Assembly (NCBI GenBank): GCA_002224055.1
Contig: AZLU01000062.1
Coordinates: 140,956-204,955, forward strand
Direction of reading: 5' to 3'
DNA from: Pezizomycotina sp. ARF18
Lineage: Eukaryota; Ascomycota
Length of the DNA: 64,000 nt
Numbering within the stretch: position 1 is the stretch's first letter; each line of letters opens with the position of its first letter. A model generated the notes under the pieces. The model saw nothing but the letters and a program-made list of their open reading frames with translations, did not search any database and had not been told where the DNA came from. Made by a program: the position numbers and the translations under genes. Positions 34,282 through 43,934 of the stretch are shown piece by piece.

Positions 34282-36072
34282 ATGGACGCAACAGCTCCGT
34301 CTAGCTCCAGCAGCCACCTAATCTCCCCGATTGCATCTCTTCTAATCCTCTCCAAGCTCGAAACTCGCTCACGGACGAATACCTCGCTGACTCGCCCTAC
34401 AATCCGGAGCTATGGTACAGAAGAGCAATAGCTCATGAGAAGCTCGGGTATCCGGAGTTAGCCATCGGCGACTGCTATCGCGCACTGCTTCTGGTCGATG
34501 AGATACTCGAGTTCGAAGACGGCAGCGAGTTTGGAACACAGGCGGTCTCCCAGTGGAGGTCGTTGAGGACTACCGAGCTTGGAGCTAACGAAGCCGCTCA
34601 AAACGAAGCTGTGCAGAATAACGAGAAGGAGGAGGAGAGGGGGAGGACAAGAGGACCAAGAGCCATTATCACAATCAGAGCAAGATGAACTACAGAAGAT
34701 AGCTCTAAACTCGCGGCGGATACTTTGCGCTTCACTCATACCAATTGGTTGCCTATTGGACGCCACGGAGCAAGCCGCACAAGCTCTGAAATTCCACCCG
34801 GATGACGAGGAATTAATACGGATATCAGCGCAAGCTACAAAACTTATTGACGAGCGGCGGAAAGCAAACCCCGATGTCACGGACTACTCGCTACGGAAGG
34901 GCGAAGTGGCGCGTATCATCTACGACTGGAACAAGCACGAGCCGGACCGGACCTCTGCAGACACGGTTGAATTTCTCGATAGCATTGTTAAAGAGGCTTC
35001 GATGGGTAATTTTACCGTTAAAGTGACAGAGTTACCCGTCCTAGTACCAGATAAAAACTCTACGGATACGGAGGGAAGAGAGGCAGGAATGCACTTAGAA
35101 ACAGTCAAGCAGCTAGGCGTATACGCCGCCAAAGACCTCCCCGCAGATACGCAGGTCTTCCGTGAGCGGAGCATACTAACGGTTAACAACCGCCTCTTCG
35201 ACACCCTGTGCGACTGCTGCAGCGGGCGCCTACCCGAATCCTCATCCGAGTGTTTCTCCTGTCCCGAATGTGACGAAGTAGCCTTCTGCTCGCAGCTGTG
35301 CCTCGACGAAGCTATGGAAAAGTATCACCCCACGCTCTGCGGGAGAGATTTAGATTTCCTGTTTAAATCATCGCACTCTGGTTTCCACTCCTCTTCTTCG
35401 CCGATGAACGGTACAGGTACATCATCCAACGCCGCCGCGTCGCTGTATACTCTACTACTCTTAAAAGCGCTAGCGATGAGCTTGACGCAAGAAGTCCACA
35501 TACTCGACATCCTGCCGATAAAATACCTCTACGGCTCCTCGCGGCCCCCGCCTCCGCCGGAAAAGTCGCCTACACTACCGTTTACGTTCGCAGACAACAT
35601 CCTTTCCGTCTTTCACTTGTTAACGAGATTAGAGGTGGACCCGTACGTCGTATCCCTGAAGCAGTTCGATATATGGCACACGCTCACGATCCACTCGAAA
35701 ATATTAGGTACCGCATCTGCGCGGCACGATACCCGCAGCGGTGCGCCGGAGGTCGCGGCGCTGCATTTGTGTTATAGCCTTGTTAACCATGACTGCGCGC
35801 CTTGTTTGAAGTGGGAATGTAAGAGTGAGATGGTATTCACAACTTTGAGGGAGGTGGAGGAAGGCGAGGAGGTTAGGGATAGTTATACGGATATTAGGCT
35901 GGACTGGCGGGAGAGGAGGGAGTGGTTGATGGGGACGCTAGGTGGTGGTTGTCGATGCGCGAGATGCGTGAGGAGGAGGCCGAGGAGGCTGAAGGAAAAC
36001 AAACATAAACTTGCTTTGAGAAATAGACCGAACGTCAGCGATTCCGCGAGCGCAGGTTTTCACGATCTCTAG
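34282..36072 (+). CDS. SMYD-like SET-domain protein with N-terminal TPR and MYND-type zinc motif
   Basis: Putative protein-lysine methyltransferase (S-adenosylmethionine dependent) of the split-SET SMYD type. The start at 34282 gives MDATAPSSSSS. The N-terminal part, in repaired frame, has a TPR-like helix pair (PYNPELWYRRAIAHEKLG, YPELAIGDCYRALLLVDE; about 34400-34500). From 34579 the frame is open for 497 codons: a second TPR-like segment (AAQALKFHPDDEELIRISAQ), the SET start (LGVYAAKDLPADTQVFRE), a MYND-like Cys cluster (CDCC...CPECDEVAFCSQLCLDEA...YHPTLC; about 35205-35340), SET-C core LVNHDCAPCLKWEC (about 35780) and EEGEEVRDSYTD, and a post-SET CRCARC (about 35955). The usual NHSC/NHDC and GEE...SY catalytic signatures are present. 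Two frame breaks (about 34340 and 34640) are unexplained by introns. The substrate is unknown. Confidence 0.88.
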
Positions 36073-36660
36073 AGCGCTATTTAACCTATTCAAAATATGT
36101 AAAATATAGGCTACATATCATCAACTTATCCCATCGAGACCGATTTTTGAGCATTAAGCAGACAGACAAAAGGCAAAAAGCGCGTTGGTTTAAGACAATC
36201 CCCTAGCTGAGCGTTGAATTGGCATTCTCACTAAACTGTGCTGTCAATGCATCTAACGACGCATTTATGTGGGTCGACCTGATACCCATTCGTGTATTAT
36301 TCCGCGGTAGACGTAGTAAACTTCTGGATGTTTCAACTCAGACCTAGCTCCGGTGATTTCGCCACAAGCTGTCATCAGATTAGTACGGCTCAAACCAATA
36401 TAATGATTCAAACTTGCTCGAGACATCTCGATTAAGGAATCCCGAAAAGCTTCCATCATAAACAATTTCTAAAGGCGTCATAACACAGAGCCGTAACTTG
36501 TGGATGTTTCTTCCTGATTGAATTGTAGCTATATAGGTTCAACGATCGATCACCATTCCATCAAGTATCTATACAGACTATTTCGTATTCCTTCGATCGC
36601 TTCAAGATCAAACACACTCCAAAGAGCAAAAGTATATACCTATACTCCTACCTCAAAACC
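36073..36660. other. Intergenic, promoter side of the secreted protein gene
   Basis: About 590 bp with no coding signal. The last 60 bases before ATG 36661 are C/A-rich and pyrimidine-patched (CTCCTACCTCAAAACC), as is common in fungal 5' leaders. Confidence 0.45.
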
Positions 36661-37402
36661 ATGAAGTCCCATCTCCTTATCCTGTTAACTTTAACCCTCC
36701 TCTCACCCTCAACCGTCAGCGCATTCAGCTTCTTCAACTTGTTCGAGAGCATAATGGACCGCTTCTTCGCGCCCGCCGACTTCTCAATAGGAACCGTCAA
36801 GAAACACATCAAAACGCTCCCTCAGAACGCCGTCCTCCTAAAGTCCTACGATAAAAACAAGCCACAGGGCTGTGATTCCCTCGACAGTGAACCGCTCACG
36901 CTACAATCCGCCGCGGGCGAACACTGGGATGGCCCCAACGTCTGGAAAGTGCCCAACGCGCGGGGCCGCACGAGCTCCACGAAGCAGCTGAACATGGTAT
37001 CGTACATCTACTACGTCAAAGGCGGCTCCTGCGGCGTCATCATCGCTAGAAAGGAATTACTTACGGATCCGGACACTAACGAGCAAGAATTGAAGTGGTC
37101 CGACCCGGTGTACTTCGCGGACGATCGGGCGTGGAAGTACGTGTACAAGCGCGGCATAAAAGTGGAGGAGTTGGAGGTAGACGCGGCCGACGCGGGGCCA
37201 AGGTTCAGGATAGAACTTTTACTTTTCAGAAGGTAATTTTAGCGATGGGCGAGACGCAGCCGGTGTACGTTTTCCACGATCACGCGAGGATAAAGTATAG
37301 GGTGTTCGTGGGGGCGACGGACGGAAGGCGGACAATTGCTTGGGCTATTGCGAAGTCGGCACTGACGGTATTGTTACGCCAAAGCTTCAGGTCGCTTCAT
37401 AG
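36661..37402 (+). CDS. Small secreted protein, function unknown
   Basis: ATG 36661 opens a classic signal peptide (MKSHLLILLTLTLLSPSTVSA, cleavage expected near residue 21), followed by FSFFNLFESIMDRFF. The mature part is about 220 residues with few cysteines (GCDSLDS and GSCGVIIA) and a mixed alpha/beta look (MVSYIYYVKGG, VYFADDRAWKYVYKRG). I do not recognise a family. The frame breaks near 37225. After one or two shifts the reading continues QPVYVFHDHARIKYRVFVG and a plausible end EVGTDGIVTPKLQVAS with TAG at 37400-37402. It could be an effector-like or cell-wall protein, but that is only inference from the signal peptide. Confidence 0.6.
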
Positions 37403-39344
37403 TTTTAAGCTTTCATTTCGGGCTATATATTGATCGGTTCAAAATTTGTGCTCATATCCGCTATAATGATATAACAATGTTTTTCTTCTTTTTTTTCTTT
37501 TATTACATGGATACATTATCTTAAGTATGATCATTTGATGTCCGTTCCCCAGAGAGAGTATTATCAAAGGTCCATACGTGCATGCTTTAAAAGATCTTAC
37601 AGCGTTGGCAGTAATACCAATGCTTGACTTGAAAACGGTCTGAATTATAATATTCCTTAACATAAACTTTGTGAGCTATGACTCTTGGAGTCGCCTCACA
37701 ATTTAAGATACCATTCGCGTGGATCGTGTAAAGCTCTCAATGTTCAAACAGTTTTATGATCTACGGCGTTTTTATATATCTCTTTAACTCATCCTACAGT
37801 CCATCCCCAAGGGCGATATTCAGAATGCAATAGCCTTAGGCTATAAACCCAGACTATGATACCTTTGGCTAGTAGCAACGGCTGTTGTTCATACCATGCC
37901 ACCGCTGAATCTCTATTCGCCCAAGACTACTAATACTATAGCCCATTACACTCCTCTCCAAAAGATTCCCTTTGTTGATGATTGATTACATATATCGCCG
38001 TGCCGTAGTTATAGCTTTTCAATCGAATGCGCTGAAACATTGTTTCGGTCTGGATCTCAACTAACACTAATCGCTCACTCCGCAAAGCGTAAACAGATAA
38101 ACTTTACAATAACTGGATCCAACATTTGACCCCTTTGATTTTGCGTTCCGGATGAACCGATATATATACCATGTGAACGGATTATATAAGACCCTTTACT
38201 CCGAACCACTCATTCCAAAGGTCGTTATTGTGCATGTATACGTAGATAGGGAACATGGCCTATCGTATCTGACCTTGTCGCTTATCATAATACCAGTCCC
38301 TTTTTCCCCGATGGCTTGGGGGGCCGCTGTTACGAAAATTGGCCGGCAGTTAAATTCAAAAAGATAAAGGGGATAGGGTTCATATCATTAAATTTCCCTT
38401 CCCCAGTAAATCGAAATCCCCAAGGATAAAAGCTAACTAACTTCCCGCGAGGCGAGAAATTTCAAAACGCAATGGGAACGTCATGTATCCATAGATAACG
38501 AAATATGCACATTCTCCACAGAATAGAAACATGTCGGAGTATATGATTGATTTCTGGGTTGTTGGGTAATTTGGCCTGAAGATTCTCGCTTTGCCGAGAA
38601 AAACACTGACATCGGGGCGCGATACTCGAAAATCGCGGTAAATTACAAGCACGACCAACTTCATTCAAACTGTCAAGTGACTAGTTTCTCAGCGCGATGG
38701 GCAATAACGTATCGAGATCGCGGTAACCTTTCTATCGAGTAATAAGAAATCACATTCTTTTCATTCTTTCGCCCCAGAAGTGTTTTTTTGCAAGTTCAAG
38801 CGACCGATCGTAGCCGGATACATATGCTTCGTTTTTTTCTTCGTGCTTCTGCCGAAAAAAAAAAAAAAAAAAAAAAACTTGCAAAGCGCAAAAGTTCTTA
38901 TTCGTTGAATTTCTCGTACGTAGAAAAGGGAGTTAAGGAGTGCCGAGTTCTTGAGTTATTTTTTTTTTCTTTACTTTTCCGCCATGTTCTGTTCCATTCT
39001 GCGACCAAATACGGGTCTAGTCTGCGTTGCTTACTCGATTTCTATTACTCGATAGAAACCTCACGATACATCGGAGACCGCCGACAAATGGGAAGCAGAA
39101 GGAGCACATTTCTTTCTTAAACGTCGTATTGTGAAAGACTCGTCCAGTCCGTAAGCTTTGTCTCAACAAGGGTCCAGGTATCTCAAAAGAAAAACCCCCG
39201 AAAAAGAAAAGGTTTGCAGGACGTTAAGCTGTATCGGGCATTCGACCTATAATTCTTAGGTAATAGAAATTGGCGGATTGGCCGACAAGCCGAAAGAAAC
39301 TAAGAGGACCCTACCGCTGTTCAGGTAACAGTAACTGAAGATCA

Positions 39345-39364
39345 CCAGCCAGCCAGCCAGCCAG
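39345..39364. repeat. (CCAG)5 microsatellite
   Basis: Five perfect CCAG units followed five bases later by a 21-base A run. Confidence 0.9.
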
Positions 39365-40801
39365 CAACCAAAAAAAAAAAAAAAAAAAAATTCGTTATAC
39401 AAAAAAAGCTTCGCCAGCTGAGTACATACCAAAAGTCTCATACGTGAGTCTAGACAAGGAAATAGTTTGCGAGCTTTGAGAAAGTTGTTTTTAGCTAGCT
39501 CTGCCGTTTTCCTTCCACCTTATCTTCTGAGCTCTCCGGCAGTTAACAAGCACACTATAACAATTGCAAGATAAGGGAAGACCGAAGAAAGCTCGAGGGT
39601 CCACACCAGCTGGGTTTGCCCCCTAAAGTCAAAACCTTCAAACTCTTCTGTCCCAAAACTCGCCATCGCCGTCTTTTTTTTAAAAGAAAAATGACACTTG
39701 CATGAACCCTCTTTTAAAAATCCCTTCCGTTCCAACGGTAGCGGATAAGGCTGACGATGCTTCTAACATCAATATCATGAAGACAATAGAAAGAAGGAAG
39801 GAAAAAAAGCAATAGCAATACCCGTCGTTCTGGAATAATCGTCTTTGCAGGTTCGTTGTACCGCCTGTGTACCATGTAAAAAAGCAATACGCATGTATAC
39901 CTTGACAATCGACAGAGACTATTGGCCACACCTAACGAAATTCTTTCCTTCGGTTATCATAGAAAAGCAATGTATGTAGATCTGTTCAGATTACATTTAC
40001 CTTCGGTCTTTTGCTTGCTTTGCTTGTAGTTACTTGCTTTTTGGAGATTAGAGTCCTGTACAAGAAAATCCGACAGTAGCAGAATACCGATTCTTATTAC
40101 TCGATAAAAACTCAACCCCCTTATCAAGGGTATGATTCGCTGTTCCCCCAAGGTCATAGTAAGCTCGTAAGCACCCCAAATCGACTTTTCGGCCGTTTTC
40201 ATCGAATGATGATAACCACAGAGAACTAGGGGAAAGCAAAAGAAGGCGAAACATAGGTTCGTTATCTTGAGGTTCGCAGTGTTATCTCTCTCGTTGTGCA
40301 CATGAACAGCATGATAAGTCAAAAGATATACTCACTCCTATATTCCCCGATGTTGATAAGCCGCAAAAGAAGAATCAAAGAGTACCAGAGGACTCATGTT
40401 TACAGAGCTTAAAAATGGGCGGAAAGCTTAAGCTGGAATGTCCAAAATAGTATAATTCCGGTTTACTACAGCAGTGTCTGAGAGAATTTAGCTGTGTGTG
40501 GTGGGTTCTGGTTCTAGCCTAGCCCAAGACATTGGCCTCGTCCGCAACATGTACCTTAGCTTCTTGCTGTTTCGGCAATAGTCTCGTGGGAGAAAAATAT
40601 GAGGAAGCAACCTCCTCCACACCCGAATTTCTATTAGATCATGCCGACGATGGCCAGGCCGCCACAAATGCATTGATGCGATGGCACTAATCGCAGTTTA
40701 TACTCCTTTAAGGAGCGCTGTGATTATATATCTATTTAAATCCCGTGTGCGCCATTAAATTTGGAGCGTCCCTTCCTGTGAAGTTTCTATTAGTAAATTC
40801 C

Positions 40802-40923
40802 CTTATCATTCAATAATCCGTAATAGTAATAAACATTGAATTCCCACGATCTTTCCTATATTTCAAATCCCGTCGGTATCGGATTCAATAAACGGCAGTA
40901 ATAATTATCTTTCTTCTGATAAG
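40802..40923. promoter_or_regulatory. Cluster of three GATA-factor (HGATAR-type) sites upstream of allantoinase
   Basis: CTTATC at 40802-40807 (GATAAG on the minus strand, preceded by T), TTATCT at 40905-40910 (AGATAA on minus) and TGATAAG at 40917-40923 (plus). They lie 230-360 bp before ATG 41158. Nitrogen-catabolic genes of ascomycetes are activated by AreA/NIT2 GATA factors through paired HGATAR sites, so this spacing is what an allantoin-degradation promoter would show. Binding is inferred only. Confidence 0.5.
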
Positions 40924-41157
40924 GAATAAAACCTTCTTCCTCTGACCCGAGAGATTCCGATCCTACTCTATTTTTTGATATCATTTTGAGTAATAAGAAA
41001 TACAATAGGCTTGAAAGTGCATAGTGCTCTTTCTTAGTCTATCAACTATCGCGGCTTTTCTTTTTCCTTGCTCTCCTTCTTACCTTTCCTTAGGTCCTAT
41101 ACTCCTCTATCATCTTACATCCTCCCTCTATCTCCTAGTTGAACCCATTAGTCAAAG

Positions 41158-42677
41158 ATGGCCGTTGGTGCGCCGATAGTCTTCGCATCATCGAGGACGG
41201 TCTACAACGGTACCGTTGGTCCCGCAACCATCCTAGTAGACCCATCTCAGGAAAGATAGTCTCGATAGCTCCCACGCTTATACCCAAGAATGCTTCCCCT
41301 CGGAAACCGTATATAAGGACTACTCCCCCGCGTCGTCATGCGGGACTGGTAGATGCTCACGTGCACCTCAACGAACCAGGCTGGCGTACGGAATGGGAAG
41401 GGTTCGAGACGGGTACGCGCGCGGCTGCGTTTGGCGGCGTCACGACCGTCGTCGACATGCCGCTTAACGCCATCCCGCCGACTACGACGGTAGAGAACTT
41501 CCACCAGAAGATCAACGCTGCCAAGGGTCAATGCTGGTTGACGTAGGCTTCTACGGCGGCGTTATCCCGGGCAACGATGGTGACCTTAAAGCCCTCGTCG
41601 ACGAAGGCGTTAGAGGGTTCAAGTGCTTCCTCATTGAGAGTGGAGTCGAAGAGTTCCCTGCTGTAACCGCGCAAGACGTCGAGAAGGCTATGGAAGCCTT
41701 GAAGGATGAGGATACGGTTCTAATGTTCCACGCCGAGATGATCCCTCCCATTAGCGAATCAGTCGGCGACGCTGTTCTCCACGGCGGCGCACCCGTTGCC
41801 CCGCCGGTGATCCGAAAGTATATTCAAGCTTCCTAGCGTCTCGCCCACCGTCATTTGAAACCTGCGCCATCCAAGAAATCATCTCCGTCGCACACGTCGC
41901 TCCGAAGCCCCCTCCACATCGTCCACTTATCTGCCGCCGAGGCCTCCCAATCCTACGGAAGGCGAATGAGGACGGCGTCAACATCACGCGGAGACGTGCT
42001 TTCACTACCTCACGCTCACGTCCGAGCAGATCGAAGCCGGCGACACCCGGCACAAGTGCTGCCCCCCTATCCGCAACGCTTCGAACCAGGACCACCTCTG
42101 GGACGCCCTCAAGAATGGTGAAATCAAAACCGTCGTCTCCGACACAGCCCCTGCACTCCCAACCTGAAGCTCGTCGGCGACGGCGACTTCTTCCAAGCGT
42201 GGGGCGGCATCAGCTCCGTCGGCCTCGGCCTCTCCGTCCTCTGGACCGAAGGGCAAAAGCGCGGCGTCGACCTCGTCCAGATCTCCAAGTGGACCTCCGA
42301 AGAAACCTCGAGGCAGGTCGGCCTCCTCGGCCGTAAAGGGAAATTCGAAGTCGGTTGGGACGCCGACATCTGCGTTTTCGACCCGAATCCAGCTTCAAGG
42401 TAACTTCCTCCGAGCTGAAGTTCCGCAACAAGATCACCCCTTACGAGAACAAGACGCTGCAGGGCGTTGTTTGTGAGACGTGGTTGAGGGGCCAGAAGAT
42501 CTACGACAAGGAAGCCGGGTTCGACGAGAAGAGCGGGCCTATCGGACGTTGCTGTTGGAGAAACGCGGTACGATGCCGTCTGAGATCCCTGCGCTGCCGA
42601 CCGGAGATATCAAGAGCGAAGTTACCATCGAAGCGAGGAGCCTCGTTCCTACGCCGGAAACCGACCAGGTTGCTTGA
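41158..42677 (+). CDS. Allantoinase (amidohydrolase, purine degradation), frameshifted
   Basis: Hydrolyses allantoin to allantoate, the first ureide step when purines are used as nitrogen source. ATG 41158 gives [18 protein letters not shown]. Zn-ligand motif [13 protein letters not shown] is at about 41345, [25 protein letters not shown] follows, then [15 protein letters not shown] (carbamylated Lys site, about 41610-41650), VLMFHAEM (about 41720), LSAAEAS (about 41930) and [24 protein letters not shown] (about 42185-42250). The end is [25 protein letters not shown] and TDQVA, with TGA at 42675-42677. Length about 505 residues, normal for the fungal enzyme. There are at least seven one-base breaks (about 41245, 41310, 41335, 41530, 41820-41960, 42160, 42395, 42545), the densest of any metabolic gene here. 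I left the gene symbol blank because naming differs between fungi. Confidence 0.9.
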
Positions 42678-43934
42678 AGGCGGCTGTTGTGTTCGGATAC
42701 ATGGCCGATTTGTTATTTGTTATTTCTCCTTGTCATTTTCTGTCCTTTCCCTTTAAAAGCATTTATAAGCTGTGGCAGGCGATCAGCGGAGTTTTCTGTT
42801 CTTTTTTTTTTTTTTTTTTTTTTTTCGATGAGGGCTTTTCATCGTTTTTATTGCTCGTTTCTTTTGCTTTGAACGCAAGCCTGTTCCTTTTTCACACAGC
42901 ATTTATTTCAGGCGGTGTAAGCCAGATACCAAGGAGGAGAAAGGAGAGGAGATAACATTTCCATGCTCGATTAAAGAGATCATGGTTTGTAGATAAAGAA
43001 AAGCCAGCTAACTTGTATGCTAGGAGAGTATAATGAGAAGCAGCATATGCCGTTACCGATGGAAGATAAAAGCGATTGTAAGGTCATGATTAAAAGCTCG
43101 GAGAGCCTCACCGAATAACTTAAAAGAACTGCAGATTCGAGATGACCTACAGAGCCACGAAGATCTTGAGACAATAGAGAAGGAATGAAATAGAGAGAAC
43201 AGAAATAAAGACAGATGAATACATATATATATTTATATATTTATATATTTATATATTTACTTCGTATACTAGACAACTATTGGGTAGTACGCATTGAAAC
43301 TTTTTTCTCTGATGCCATGTCATAGAGGGGTCTCATTTGACCGTACGATCGACGATCCATGGTAAATCATGGTTATCGCCGGAAAGCCAATCCGGATCGC
43401 GAAAATGGTAGAAAGTAACGTATAAGGCTTAAAACAGTGAAGGTCTGTGCGGCATCACCGATGAGGAACGAATGGTACGATCGTCAATTCGAGAATACTT
43501 GTAGTCATTGCGTTTTCATTTTAGTTTGCTACAAGATGAGCTATTGCGGTTGAGCTAAAACTTCTATCTGGATCACAGAGGAAATAATGGATAATATACC
43601 GGAAGAATATGTTCAGATTGTGGTAAACTGATTGCCAGAAAACCTTCAATAGAGGGTACTAGTAAGGAAAAGCAATCGTGAGAAATAACAGAAAGACAGA
43701 CAGAATATGCGCATGGTAATCATGAATAATAAGAAACGAACCAGAGAAACTATAAAAACATTGAAGAGAGAAAGAAAGACCTTGACAAAACTCCTTGCGC
43801 GAAAACCGAAGCACACTAAAAATCCAAGACCAAACTTTTGTAAAAAAAAAAAAAACGCTTTTTGGATAAAAAGAAGGCAATAAAGACCAAAAGCAAAAAG
43901 GAAGAGAGGGCGAAAGAAAGAAAAGAAGGAAGGG
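42678..43934. other. Convergent intergenic with AT microsatellite and poly-T
   Basis: 3' sides of allantoinase and the transcription factor. It contains a T run of 24 (42802-42825), a TATATTTA-type microsatellite near 43218-43258 and a 13-base A run near 43843. No gene recognised. Confidence 0.5.
43218..43258. repeat. TATATTTA-type microsatellite
   Basis: Imperfect tandem units of ATATATTT, four to five copies. Confidence 0.85.

Larger units (their letters stand above)
37403..41157. other. Long intergenic region with homopolymers, no gene recognised
   Basis: About 3.75 kb. It contains A runs at 38855-38877 (23) and 39370-39390 (21), a (CCAG)5 microsatellite at 39345-39364 and several shorter A/T runs. 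Open frames are short and overlap on both strands. The last 350 bp carry three GATA-type sites and form the allantoinase promoter. Confidence 0.5.

Noticed and set aside
34458-35510. Minus-strand open frames across the SET gene
   Set aside because: Antisense shadows of a clearly conserved plus-strand protein.
43218-43258. Short regularly spaced repeats considered as an array
   Set aside because: Simple AT microsatellite, no spacers, so not CRISPR-like; the source is also eukaryotic.
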